This document shows, piece by piece, positions 1-6,149 of a stretch of DNA of 24,455 nt. Within the stretch, counting starts at the first letter, position 1, and each line of letters starts with the position of its first letter. The stretch lies in the IMG/VR virus record IMGVR_UViG_3300037336_000334, positions 1-24,455 of that record. The stretch is one strand, 5' to 3'. The DNA comes from a virus. A program made the translations under genes and the position numbers. The notes under the pieces were generated by a model, which did no database searches, had not been told where the DNA came from, and saw only the letters and a list, made by a program, of their open reading frames with translations.

Positions 1-2
1 CC

Positions 3-9
3 GTTAGCA
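3..9 (-). repeat. Edge of a truncated attC-like site (core GTTAGCA)
   Basis: The plus-strand heptamer GTTAGCA here reads TGCTAAC on the minus strand, just after the stop of the first cassette gene. It is the exact reverse complement of the core site at 255-261 where that same cassette begins. This is the relationship expected between a gene cassette's own two ends. The rest of the attC lies outside the window. Confidence 0.45.
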
Positions 10-14
10 AACAT

Positions 15-242
15 TTAGGTTCGTCCATTTTGGCGACCTTTAGTAATTGCTACAACGTCATCATATATTTTCCATTTTGGATTAATATTCCCTGTGTACA
101 TTGGTATTTCTTGTCTTATTGCCATAGCCGTGAATTCAGCTAATTTGGCAATTGATATATAAGATAAACTTGGATGTAATTCTGTAATACCACTCTCTAA
201 TTTGTCGGCTATTTCTACTGCCTTTTTAAAATCTTCTGTCAT
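15..242 (-). CDS. Cassette-borne hypothetical protein (75 aa)
   Basis: I do not recognise a family. The protein is small, soluble and mostly helical by eye (EDFKKAVEIADKLESGITEL, then IAKLAEFTAMAIRQE), with no signal peptide or membrane segment. An upstream ATG at 261-263 would add seven residues (MLANRFI), but it lies inside the attC-like core site, so MTEDFKK at 242 is the more natural start. The gene fills almost the whole interval between two attC-like ends (core GTTAGCA on both sides), as expected for an integron cassette. No promoter is visible, so transcription probably depends on read-through from upstream cassettes. Confidence 0.6.
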   Translation of the reverse strand: MTEDFKKAVEIADKLESGITELHPSLSYISIAKLAEFTAMAIRQEIPMYTGNINPKWKIYDDVVAITKGRQNGRT

Positions 243-254
243 AATAAAACGATT

Positions 255-349
255 TGCTAACAAAGGCTATAAATAAAAGCCCTGTCAAGGTTATTGTTGT
301 GAATTGAACTTTGTGCTTAGGGCTTCAATTCATAGCCCAAGCGTTAAAT
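255..349 (-). repeat. attC-like recombination site, 95 bp
   Basis: The ends are TGCTAAC (255-261) and GTTAAAT (343-349), matching the inverse-core and core positions of integron attC sites (RYYYAAC and GTTRRRY). Between them the two halves fold: GGCTAT (265-270) pairs with ATAGCC (332-337), and GCCCT (279-283) pairs with AGGGC (319-323). Together they form an imperfect long hairpin with a central loop. Read on the minus strand, it follows the 107-aa gene and precedes the 75-aa gene, as in a cassette array. The GTTAGCA core departs from the consensus in its last two bases. Confidence 0.6.
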
Positions 350-362
350 GCAAGTTTCGGAA

Positions 363-662
363 CTACTTTGCTAAACCAGTCGTTTTATTTTCAATTTCAA
401 GTTTAGTTTTTTCCATTTCTAAATTATACCAAACGCATTGCATAATTGCCATTTTTTTAATGTTATAATTAAAACCACCGTTGATATATTTTTGAAATTC
501 TCTTGGACTAATTTCAAGTAATTCACAAAACTTTTCTTTTGATAAATTAAATTCTTTAATCAAATTTCGTGCATCACGAGCCATTGATAATTGAATGTTT
601 AAGTATCTAAAATCTAAATCATTCAAATCAGTTAAAAACTTTCTTACTTCTATTGCTTTCAT
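363..662 (-). CDS. Cassette-borne protein with a possible HTH (99 aa)
   Basis: The family is not recognised. The middle of the protein (LSKEKFCELLEISPREFQKY) has the spacing of an XRE-like helix-turn-helix, with a 'CELLEIS' turn and a 'REFQKYINGG' recognition-like helix, so it may bind nucleic acid. The C-terminus is a charged helix rich in Glu and Lys. The upstream ATG at 684-686 overlaps the attC-like core site and would add eight hydrophobic residues; MKAIEVRK at 662 is preferred. The gene is enclosed by complementary core sites ATTTAAC and GTTAAAT, which marks it as one cassette. A regulatory role is only an inference from the HTH-like segment. Confidence 0.6.
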   Translation of the reverse strand: MKAIEVRKFLTDLNDLDFRYLNIQLSMARDARNLIKEFNLSKEKFCELLEISPREFQKYINGGFNYNIKKMAIMQCVWYNLEMEKTKLEIENKTTGLAK

Positions 663-684
663 AAAATTTAGTATAAAAACCTGC

Positions 685-818
685 ATTTAACAATGGTTTG
701 CAAAAATGGCAAGGCTTGGTTATTAATTTAAAGTTATTTTTGTACTTGTAATGTTTTGGCAAAATCTAAAAATTTGGCTTGCTTTTTTGCCACTTCTGCA
801 AGCCACAAGACGTTAACG
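685..818 (-). repeat. attC-like recombination site, 134 bp
   Basis: The ends are ATTTAAC (685-691) and GTTAACG (812-818). Paired segments inside are TGGTTTGCA (694-702) with TGCAAGCCA (797-805), with one wobble, and TGGCAA (707-712) with TTGCCA (787-792). This gives a long imperfect hairpin with a variable AT-rich tip, like a long VCR-type attC. The ATTTAAC end is the exact complement of the GTTAAAT end of the neighbouring site at 343-349, so both belong to the same cassette. Confidence 0.58.
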
Positions 819-1022
819 CCGTGAAAGATGCTTCATAATGCCCCAAGCAGACAACAATAATATTCCTAATGCATAACTTGAAAACCATTTGTTAAAATCA
901 TCTTTAACAGCCCATCTAATACTAAGGAAAAGGAATGTTATTGCCTGTATTAAAATTACTATCCGAATGCCGCTACCGGTAAAGTTGGTTTGGCAAGGTT
1001 GCGGGTTTTGTTCTTTACTCAT
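813..1022 (-). CDS. Small two-helix membrane protein (69 aa)
   Basis: The protein has two hydrophobic stretches, roughly residues 19-38 (IRIVILIQAITFLFLSIRW) and 49-62 (YALGILLLSAWGIM), joined by a charged loop (AVKDDFNKWF), and a basic C-terminus (KHLSRR). This predicts an inner-membrane hairpin protein. It is the third gene of the cassette-like array. An attC-like site overlaps its stop codon, but I could not find the matching GTTAACG core upstream of its start, so the upstream cassette boundary is missing or decayed. The function is unknown. Confidence 0.6.
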   Translation of the reverse strand: MSKEQNPQPCQTNFTGSGIRIVILIQAITFLFLSIRWAVKDDFNKWFSSYALGILLLSAWGIMKHLSRR

Positions 1023-1040
1023 AATTTATAGTATAAAAGA

Positions 1041-1078
1041 AAACCCCAACTCGTGGCTTCACTCACTTGCTGGGGTTT
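1041..1078 (-). terminator. Rho-independent terminator after the two-gene unit
   Basis: AAACCCCA (1041-1048) pairs perfectly with TGGGGTTT (1071-1078). On the minus strand the stem is followed by TTTTCTTTT. It sits ~110 nt beyond the stop of the 133-aa gene and separates that unit from the cassette array. Confidence 0.6.
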
Positions 1079-1140
1079 CTTGGTTGATTATTGCTAATCA
1101 ATGTCTTAAAAAAGGTGAAGCGTCTGCAGTGCAAATATAT

Positions 1141-1168
1141 AAAAGTTTTACTAAAAGGTTAAACTTTT
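1141..1168. repeat. Inverted repeat AAAAGTTT...AAACTTTT
   Basis: AAAAGTTTTA (1141-1150) faces TTAAACTTTT (1159-1168), pairing at nine of ten positions. The sequence resembles the two perfect inverted repeats at 2086-2111 and 2119-2142, so the three probably bind the same protein or share an origin. Confidence 0.4.
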
Positions 1169-1190
1169 ATTATTTTTCTTCACTTATTAG

Positions 1191-1592
1191 TTAAACTTCA
1201 AGAAATGCTTTATAGTCTAGTGCTGACGAAATGAACTCTTCATCGTCATCTGCTAACACTAAATTATTGCCTTGCTTCATCCAGAGTGCACCTTCGTCAA
1301 TAATTGATTGGTCAGAGAGCACAAGCTTGGTGGTGTTTCTAAACAAACCGTCGCACTGGGTTCTGGTTACTAATTCTGATTGCGAAATATTGTTGTTTAG
1401 AAACTGCTTGAACAACGGCGCATCAAAATAGAGTGTTTTGAGTGTTTTGGGAAACACCAGCTTAAATGCCTGACTTTCGATTTTGTCTTGAATTTCGAAA
1501 ATAGTTTCAATTGCCTGGCGAAGCGTTTGAGTGTTGAGTTCTAATTGGCTTTTGTTGACAAAGAATACTTGTGTGTTTAATAAACTAGACAT
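1191..1592 (-). CDS. Hypothetical protein, second gene of a coupled pair (133 aa)
   Basis: I do not recognise this protein. Starting at MSSLLNTQVFF (1590-1592), its ATG lies inside the end of the preceding gene (8-nt overlap), which indicates translational coupling. The longer reading frame with an extra 35 Cys-rich residues is only a shadow of that upstream gene. The sequence alternates helical and strand-like segments and has an acidic C-terminal part (VLADDDEEFISS). There are no membrane segments, cysteine clusters or catalytic motifs. It ends an isolated unit with its own promoter, structured leader and terminator, so it probably works together with the 94-aa protein. Confidence 0.6.
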   Translation of the reverse strand: MSSLLNTQVFFVNKSQLELNTQTLRQAIETIFEIQDKIESQAFKLVFPKTLKTLYFDAPLFKQFLNNNISQSELVTRTQCDGLFRNTTKLVLSDQSIIDEGALWMKQGNNLVLADDDEEFISSALDYKAFLEV

Positions 1593-1869
1593 GAGACAAC
1601 TCCTTTCTTGCTTGGTCGAAGGTAGCGAGCAGGCTGCGAATTTGGTCGTCGCTAACGTTTTTAAACACAAGCGACAATTGGTGTAGGCAGTCAACATAAG
1701 TAACCCACTGAATGCGGTACTCTGTTTCTTCCATAATGTCGTCGCTGGTGTGGTTCAGGAAAGCTTCTGAAAAGAAGACTTTCATTTCTTGAAATCTTTG
1801 GGCATCCATGCCTAAGATTGTTGTTAGCAAATTAGTTGCTAATTCTGTGTTTGAATTTTCTTTTGTCAT
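1585..1869 (-). CDS. Hypothetical protein, first gene of a coupled pair (94 aa)
   Basis: This is a small, acidic, mostly helical protein with no recognised family. The start MTKENSN at 1867-1869 is preferred; an upstream ATG at 1890 would place coding sequence inside the closing helix of the structured leader. Helical runs such as DAQRFQEMKVFFSEAFLNH and DDQIRSLLATFDQARKEL suggest a helical bundle or a protein-binding partner. It is preceded by a ~150-nt leader with a three-way-junction-like fold and overlaps the next gene by 8 nt. Two small coupled genes behind a structured leader could be a toxin-antitoxin-like or regulated pair, but nothing in the sequence proves that. Confidence 0.6.
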   Translation of the reverse strand: MTKENSNTELATNLLTTILGMDAQRFQEMKVFFSEAFLNHTSDDIMEETEYRIQWVTYVDCLHQLSLVFKNVSDDQIRSLLATFDQARKELSHV

Positions 1870-1889
1870 AATCGAAAATATTAGATACA

Positions 1890-1978
1890 CGAAACCCTCG
1901 TATTAGATGTGACAAAATATCCAAAGGATAGATTTAGTAGCCTTTCGGTTTAAACTACAGCATCGTAACGAGGGTTCG
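1890..1978 (-). promoter_or_regulatory. Structured 5' leader, candidate riboswitch or regulatory RNA
   Basis: Read on the minus strand, CGAACCCTCGT (1978-1968) pairs with ACGAGGGTTTCG (1901-1890), giving 11 bp with one bulge. Inside it are two further hairpins. One is GTAG...CC-GAAA-GG...CTAC, with a GNRA tetraloop and a 6-nt asymmetric bulge (1958-1937). The other is TATCC-TTT-GGATA (1930-1918). The whole resembles a three-way junction ending about 20 nt before the start codon of the 94-aa gene. It matches no riboswitch class I know. Confidence 0.5.
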
Positions 1979-2041
1979 CTTATGTTTACTTTAAAAAAGT
2001 GTTTTTTGAAGCCCTTTAAATATTTTGTCGAGGCAAACGTA

Positions 2042-2049
2042 CAAATGTA
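2042..2049 (-). promoter_or_regulatory. Bacteroidota -7 promoter box (TACATTTG)
   Basis: On the minus strand TACATTTG matches the TAnnTTTG consensus exactly. TTG triplets lie 12 and 16 nt upstream, closer than the usual ~19-21 nt, so the -33 element is uncertain. It would give a leader of ~165 nt before the 94-aa gene, containing the folded region at 1890-1978. The inverted repeats at 2086-2142 lie just upstream, where a regulator could act. Confidence 0.45.
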
Positions 2050-2085
2050 ATTTGTATTGACCAAACAAAAATGATGTAAATACAT

Positions 2086-2142
2086 AAAGTTTTACTGATA
2101 AGTAAAACTTTATTGAACAAATTTAACTTTTAAGTTAAATTT
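2086..2142. repeat. Two tandem inverted repeats, probable operators
   Basis: AAAGTTTTACT (2086-2096) and AGTAAAACTTT (2101-2111) form a perfect 11-bp inverted repeat with a 4-nt loop. Seven nucleotides on, AAATTTAACTT (2119-2129) and AAGTTAAATTT (2132-2142) form a second perfect 11-bp repeat with a 2-nt spacer. The arms are variants of one sequence. They lie ~40-90 bp upstream of the promoter of the two-gene unit. Confidence 0.5.
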
Positions 2143-2198
2143 TTATGTATTTTTGGTATGTAATTTTTTTTCAAGATTTATTTTAATGGTTAGAAGGG

Positions 2199-2228
2199 AA
2201 AAGTCGCTAGTAATAGCGACTTTTTTTT
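2199..2228. terminator. Bidirectional terminator hairpin
   Basis: GTCGCTA (2203-2209) pairs with TAGCGAC (2214-2220) around a 4-nt loop. The stem extends by AAAA/TTTT, with eight T on the plus strand and four on the minus strand. It lies immediately after the stop codon of the 140-aa gene and closes the leftmost phage-side transcript. Confidence 0.7.
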
Positions 2229-2649
2229 ATTCCTTGTTATGAAAAGTAATCTGATAGTCATCTTTGGTTAATTTAATCTTTACATAACTTTTACCTACAA
2301 ACCAAGTTTTATCTATTTCCCCATCCTGACTTTGTATAGCTGTATTTACATTTCCGTAATTATATAAATCCTGTGCATATGAAGGTAAAAAAGATTTATC
2401 TAAATAAGGCTTTTCTACATCTATATTATTCAATTTTGCAATCTCATTAAATTTTTCAAATAAATGCTTTACGCCAACAGGATTTAATTGAAATCTCATA
2501 ACGTACCAATCTTGTACTGTAAGCCATTTTTCATAATCTAATACATTTTTTTCAGCTGCAACTTCTACTTTATCTAAAGGATAAATTTTAATTTTTTGCG
2601 AAAAAGCAACAATAGGAACGAAAAGTAGCAGTAATAATAATTTTTTCAT
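2227..2649 (-). CDS. Small exported protein with signal peptide (140 aa)
   Basis: The N-terminus is a classic signal peptide: two lysines, a poly-Leu core (LLLLLLFVPIV), then AFSQ at residues 15-18. The FSQ cleavage region is very common in flavobacterial exported proteins. There is no lipobox cysteine, so a periplasmic or secreted protein is expected. The mature part is mixed alpha/beta with aromatic stretches (DWYVMRFQLNP, KTWFVGKSYVKIKL), and I do not recognise its family. It is separated from the phage genes by ~45 nt and followed by a strong hairpin. It could be a late phage accessory gene or a host gene next to the phage end. Confidence 0.7.
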   Translation of the reverse strand: MKKLLLLLLFVPIVAFSQKIKIYPLDKVEVAAEKNVLDYEKWLTVQDWYVMRFQLNPVGVKHLFEKFNEIAKLNNIDVEKPYLDKSFLPSYAQDLYNYGNVNTAIQSQDGEIDKTWFVGKSYVKIKLTKDDYQITFHNKE

Positions 2650-2695
2650 GGTTGATTATTTAATTGGTTGAGTACAAACATAAAAAAAAAGACGA

Positions 2696-2884
2696 TTATA
2701 TCGTCTCTTTTTTTAGTTGTTTTAATTCTTGCATGATCGAAATGAAGTTTCTTCGGTCTTCGATGTCGTCCATGAGGTTCGTGGATAGCATGGCATCAAA
2801 ATAAAATTGTAATTGCTTGATGCATTTTTTTAATCGTTTTTTTGTTTGTTTTTCATCTTGGCTCATAGTAAAAAGTTTAGTCAT
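2696..2884 (-). CDS. Small charged helical protein (62 aa)
   Basis: This short protein is rich in Lys and Gln, with heptad-like patterns (KKRLKKCIKQLQFYFDAML; FISIMQELKQLKKE) suggesting two helices or a short coiled coil. A second possible start is MSQDEKQ at 2866. It lies 22 nt after the 122-aa gene at the end of the connector operon, so it is probably a phage structural or assembly accessory protein. No family is recognised. Confidence 0.55.
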   Translation of the reverse strand: MTKLFTMSQDEKQTKKRLKKCIKQLQFYFDAMLSTNLMDDIEDRRNFISIMQELKQLKKETI

Positions 2885-2906
2885 TTATAACGGAAAAACA
2901 TTTACT

Positions 2907-3275
2907 TTATTGTATGCCTCGCAGTTGATTTTTTATTTCTTGCGTAAACCCAAAAGCTAACTCTTTGGTTAACTGCGAATATTGACCCATCACAATGCGG
3001 TTGTGAATAGCATAAGATTTCTTCTTTTTGCTAGAGCCATCTTTTTGTTTCCTGGTGCGCATGTCTATAAATCGATGCACTTTTAGGTGTTCGAATTCCA
3101 TTTCGTTATCGGTTACTGCAAATGACCTGTCGCGCCAAAAAGAAGAATTGAAGCCAATCATCTTTTTGTTTTGCAATTCTTCAATAGCTTTTGCGGTTTC
3201 GTTTAGCTTTTGTTTAATGAAACGACCTTTGAGAATAGCATCATCGTTATTGTTTCGGTTGGCTAATAGGTTCAT
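2907..3275 (-). CDS. Phage connector-operon protein (122 aa)
   Basis: The start overlaps the end of the HTH gene by 29 nt. The N-terminal third is helical and charged (FIKQKLNETAKAIEELQNKK). A central strand-like region with aromatic residues follows (FNSSFWRDRSFAV, FEHLKVHRFIDMR), then a highly basic KKKKSYAIHNR patch and a C-terminal helix. Its size and place downstream of portal and connector genes are compatible with a head-tail joining or tail-completion protein, but no diagnostic motif is visible. The basic patch could contact nucleic acid. Confidence 0.6.
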   Translation of the reverse strand: MNLLANRNNNDDAILKGRFIKQKLNETAKAIEELQNKKMIGFNSSFWRDRSFAVTDNEMEFEHLKVHRFIDMRTRKQKDGSSKKKKSYAIHNRIVMGQYSQLTKELAFGFTQEIKNQLRGIQ

Positions 3276-3450
3276 TGATTTCGATTAAATTTAGTTGGTA
3301 TAACAATGACAGCATGTCGCCTAATGATGGTTTTTTTCGACCTTTGCGCCAGTTGTAGACTTGGTTTTCTGTTATGGTTTGGGTTCTATTATAAACAGCA
3401 GTTTCATTTATTGCTTTTAGAAACATTGCTTCAATTTGTTTGGTCGTCAT
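3247..3450 (-). CDS. Small helix-turn-helix protein (67 aa)
   Basis: Residues ~22-55 (TQTITENQVYNWRKGRKKPSLGDMLSLLYQLNLI) form a helix-turn-helix with a basic recognition segment (YNWRKGRKKPS), as in small XRE-like or homeodomain-like regulators. It is odd in the middle of a head/connector operon. A palindrome, CCGTA-N4-TACGG, lies only 8 nt upstream of its start codon. The same palindrome occurs in the promoter region of the plus-strand cargo operon at 8182-8195. The simplest inference is an autoregulated repressor that also controls that operon. Its stop overlaps the next gene by 29 nt. Confidence 0.65.
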   Translation of the reverse strand: MTTKQIEAMFLKAINETAVYNRTQTITENQVYNWRKGRKKPSLGDMLSLLYQLNLIEINEPISQPKQ

Positions 3451-3458
3451 GGTTTTTT

Positions 3459-3472
3459 CCGTAAATATACGG
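3459..3472. promoter_or_regulatory. Palindromic operator CCGTA-N4-TACGG, copy 1
   Basis: CCGTAAATATACGG lies in the 24-nt gap between the 153-aa gene and the small HTH gene, 8 nt from the HTH start codon. Only one other copy with the same arms and spacing was found by eye (8182-8195). Confidence 0.5.
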
Positions 3473-3474
3473 TT

Positions 3475-3936
3475 TTACATCCTAGTAAGCAAATCTATTT
3501 CAATCATCCAGCCGTCGCATTGTGCTTTTTCCCAAACAGGATTGATTGATATACTTCCTTCGTCGAGCTCGTTCATTAAACCACAAAAAGAGTTGTCTTC
3601 GCCTATTTTTCGCTCTAGCATATAATTAACAAAATCACGCGCGGCTTGTTGGCTTGCTCCCATGAGGTCAACATATTCGTCGTGGGTTAAATCACGCTTG
3701 GCATTTTTAGCTAGAATCATAAACATTAAGCGGTTGTTCCATTTGGTTTGGTTCTCGGTTCCGGTGATGTCGAACGATGGCATGACCGCAATTAGAATAA
3801 AATTATCAGCATCTTTCAACTCTTTTAGAAACTTGATTAACTGCGAATCATCTACTACTATTCTTGTAGTGTTGATTGCGGTAATGGCTAATTTAGTTTC
3901 GATGAGAAACTCTTTAAGTTTGGCTACGTTCAGCAT
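3475..3936 (-). CDS. Probable phage head-tail/tail-completion protein (153 aa)
   Basis: This is an alpha/beta protein with an N-terminal helix, strands (RIVVDDSQLIKFL, FILIAVMPSFDI, NRLMFMILAKN) and a C-terminal segment with NPVWEKAQCDGWMIEIDLLTRM. The pattern 'NPVWE...C.GW.IEIDL', recalled from small proteins downstream of portal genes in Bacteroidota phages, suggests a tail-terminator or completion-like role. It overlaps the end of the 306-aa gene by 23 nt and belongs to the same operon as portal. Assignment rests on context and overall shape, not on a defining motif. Confidence 0.6.
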   Translation of the reverse strand: MLNVAKLKEFLIETKLAITAINTTRIVVDDSQLIKFLKELKDADNFILIAVMPSFDITGTENQTKWNNRLMFMILAKNAKRDLTHDEYVDLMGASQQAARDFVNYMLERKIGEDNSFCGLMNELDEGSISINPVWEKAQCDGWMIEIDLLTRM

Positions 3937-4834
3937 CTTCTTGTTGTTTTTTAATTTTTAAATCTTTAAGTCTTACGTCATACATTCTAATTAACACCAT
4001 CATAACGCTAGTGTTTTGTAGTTCGGTTTGTGTTCCAAAAACGCCACTTTCGGCCATTGAAAACATAATAGCATCCATGCCAATATCATCGTGGCCAACA
4101 TCTACATCATCATCTGATCTATCTGACTGAAATAATATAGATAAATCAATCTTTTTTCCAGCCCAATCAATTTCGGCGGTAGAAATTGTTTTTTGGAAGG
4201 ACGCAAAAAACAAATAAAATCCGTAGATGAATCCCATAGGCATGTATCGGAATGCTTTTGCACGTTCTTCTACAGTTGCTGCGTTGTATTTTATTCTGAC
4301 ATCACCATCGTAATTGTTTTGTCGTTTTTTGAAGAAATGAAATGCTTTTTTTGGACGATAAAGAATAGCTGCTATCTCGAAAAGCAATTGCACATCGCCA
4401 GTAGCGTTAAACTGATGGAACAAACGCAAGGCATCGCAGTATTCGCCAAACTTGATGTTTGCAAATTGATCTGTTGGTCCGTAGTAGGTTTTTAGTCTTG
4501 GACGAAAAAACGGAATAGGATTGTGAATGTAGTTTTGCTTAATCGTTTTTTGGTTCTCTTGGTTGATTTCGAAAAAATCATCGATTAATTCAGAAAGTAA
4601 GTGAATATTACCAAACTTATTATCTTCTTGCTCTCGAAGTAAGAATTCGTTCTTTGGCTTCATGTTCATTAGTTTGTAAACAGCATGAACACGAAGTTCT
4701 TCGTAAGTGATGTCGGTTATTATCCATCTAAACAATAAATCACACATATCAAGGTATTCTTGACGTGTGCATTCGGCTAATTCGCTCGGAATGTAGCGTG
4801 TGATGTTTGCTTCTGGTATTTGGATGGTGTGCAT
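3914..4834 (-). CDS. Phage protein of unknown function (306 aa)
   Basis: The protein is mostly helical with many aromatic residues, an acidic cluster around residues 240-253 (SDRSDDDVDVGHDDIGMD), and a basic C-terminal tail (LKDLKIKKQQEDAERSQT). A hydrophobic stretch near residues 199-211 (MGFIYGFYLFFAS) is too short and polar-flanked to be a confident membrane helix. It follows the 98-aa gene by one nucleotide and overlaps the 153-aa gene, so it is part of the portal/connector operon. A structural or assembly role is inferred from position only. Confidence 0.6.
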   Translation of the reverse strand: MHTIQIPEANITRYIPSELAECTRQEYLDMCDLLFRWIITDITYEELRVHAVYKLMNMKPKNEFLLREQEDNKFGNIHLLSELIDDFFEINQENQKTIKQNYIHNPIPFFRPRLKTYYGPTDQFANIKFGEYCDALRLFHQFNATGDVQLLFEIAAILYRPKKAFHFFKKRQNNYDGDVRIKYNAATVEERAKAFRYMPMGFIYGFYLFFASFQKTISTAEIDWAGKKIDLSILFQSDRSDDDVDVGHDDIGMDAIMFSMAESGVFGTQTELQNTSVMMVLIRMYDVRLKDLKIKKQQEDAERSQT

Positions 4835-4835
4835 G

Positions 4836-5132
4836 TTATACGAACTGTAAGTTATCGTTGATTTTAACTTTATAAAGCAACATTTGGCTTCTAAATTGAT
4901 CTTCGATTTTAGCTTTTATTTCACGACGCTGTGGCAATGATAGCGGAATAAATTTAGAGTGTGTTTTTGGCCATAGGTTGTCGATTTCTTTTTTGATGGT
5001 TCTCATTAAATGAACCTGATGCGCTTGTTTGTTAATCAACGCCGATTCAAGTTTGGTTTCAAAACCTTTGTACTTGACTGATTTTCTGAAATTCCAAAAG
5101 AAGTAAAAAATGGATAAAAATAATTTGCGCAT
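4836..5132 (-). CDS. Small basic phage protein with hydrophobic N-terminus (98 aa)
   Basis: The first ~14 residues (MRKLFLSIFYFFWN) are hydrophobic and aromatic but short for a membrane helix. The remainder is basic and helical (RKSVKYKGFETKLESALINKQ; RREIKAKIEDQFRSQ). No family is recognised. It lies 18 nt after the 332-aa gene and 1 nt before the 306-aa gene, inside the connector operon. It may be a membrane-associated or DNA-contacting accessory protein; neither is shown. Confidence 0.58.
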   Translation of the reverse strand: MRKLFLSIFYFFWNFRKSVKYKGFETKLESALINKQAHQVHLMRTIKKEIDNLWPKTHSKFIPLSLPQRREIKAKIEDQFRSQMLLYKVKINDNLQFV

Positions 5133-5150
5133 AATAAATTGGATTAGATT

Positions 5151-6149
5151 TTATATAGAAAAGCCGTTTTCGGCATCGATAATGTTAGGTAAAATTGGTA
5201 TGGTTGATACATCTTCTGGTTTTTCTTTAACGAGATTTTGAATGTTGATAATGGCTTTTTTGAAGGCATTATTATAGGCTTGCATTGCAAATTCAGGTTC
5301 TTGTTTTAAAGCAGTTGCAGAAGCTTTTGTAGTGTTCCTGTCGGATGTGAATTGTTGCACAACACTATCTGGCAATAGATTGATAGAAAAACGAGGAATA
5401 GCCCACGCCATTGCATAGTTGGCGCAAGCTTTGCGGATTTGGTTTAACAACTGCACGATGGTTCCGTCTTCTATTGGTGTGGTTTCTAATAGTGTCGTTT
5501 TAATTTCATCGTACTTAGTTTGCCCGATAATTGGAATGATTTGTTCTAGTTCGCACTCTTCGATACCAGGACAAAGTTTAGAATATAGATAACGGCTTTC
5601 GATTACTACATATCTGTCGAATTCTCTGGTGTTTTTGATAAATAATGAATGTGATGCCTTGTATTCATCTGAAGTAGTCCAAATGGCGTATATTGTTTCG
5701 GCTGTTTCTGTTTCAATTTTTGAAGCATCTAGCAATTGAATTAAATCGTCTAAGGCACGATAATAGCGTTTTTCGTGCGCTGCATTGTCAGAATCAATCA
5801 TCCATTGGAAGGCGTTTTTCTCATGCTCTTCATTGCGCATTTTCCGTCCATCGTTAGTGTGTGACAAATCGTTGCTTGGTGCATACATTCTATAAGCATT
5901 GATGGCTATTGGGTTGCGAATTGCTTCTTGCAGTTGATAATCAAAGCTGTCTTGATCTTCTGCAACTGGATATAAATCGGCAATATAATCGTAAACTTCT
6001 TTACTAATGATATTGACAACTTCATTGGTTGCTGTTATTAGATCAGGCTTGATGTTCTTGAAATTGTAATCAGCATCAAGAAATCCTAATATACTTTTGA
6101 TATCATCTGAAGATGAATCGGCATCTGTTATTTCAAATAGTAATTTCAT
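5151..6149 (-). CDS. DUF6712-like phage protein next to portal (332 aa)
   Basis: The protein is largely helical. It contains the stretch NDGRKMRNEEHEKNAFQWMIDSDN (around residues 99-122), which I associate with a Bacteroidota phage family usually found directly after portal (DUF6712, from memory). A head-tail connector or adaptor role is likely from this position but unproven. Its start codon overlaps the portal stop by one nucleotide (TAATG), so the two are translationally coupled. The C-terminal ~80 residues contain a long helix and end with hydrophobic IPILPNIIDAENGFSI. Confidence 0.7.
   Translation of the reverse strand: MKLLFEITDADSSSDDIKSILGFLDADYNFKNIKPDLITATNEVVNIISKEVYDYIADLYPVAEDQDSFDYQLQEAIRNPIAINAYRMYAPSNDLSHTNDGRKMRNEEHEKNAFQWMIDSDNAAHEKRYYRALDDLIQLLDASKIETETAETIYAIWTTSDEYKASHSLFIKNTREFDRYVVIESRYLYSKLCPGIEECELEQIIPIIGQTKYDEIKTTLLETTPIEDGTIVQLLNQIRKACANYAMAWAIPRFSINLLPDSVVQQFTSDRNTTKASATALKQEPEFAMQAYNNAFKKAIINIQNLVKEKPEDVSTIPILPNIIDAENGFSI

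Noticed and set aside
889-1194. 101-aa plus-strand frame opposite the small membrane protein
   Set aside because: It runs through a terminator hairpin and an inverted repeat and is antisense to a better gene. Its hydrophobicity is a reflection of the opposite strand.
1593-1697. Longer N-terminus for the 133-aa protein
   Set aside because: The extra 35 residues are translated from the out-of-frame part of the preceding gene. The ATG at 1592 gives a normal coupled overlap.
1890-1978. Hammerhead ribozyme or purine riboswitch in the folded leader
   Set aside because: The three-way shape invited the comparison, but the conserved hammerhead core (CUGAUGA...GAAA) and the purine-riboswitch junction sequences are absent. 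It is kept as an unassigned structured RNA.
1903-2085. 60-aa minus-strand frame in the leader of the two-gene unit
   Set aside because: Odd composition (Cys/His/Phe-rich), overlap with the promoter box at 2042-2049 and with the folded leader, and no coupling to neighbours. An untranslated leader explains the stretch better.
1141-2142. Mu-like transposable phage end
   Set aside because: Repeated half-sites near the left limit of the phage resemble multiple transposase sites. However, no transposase gene, no target duplication and no second end are visible in the window.
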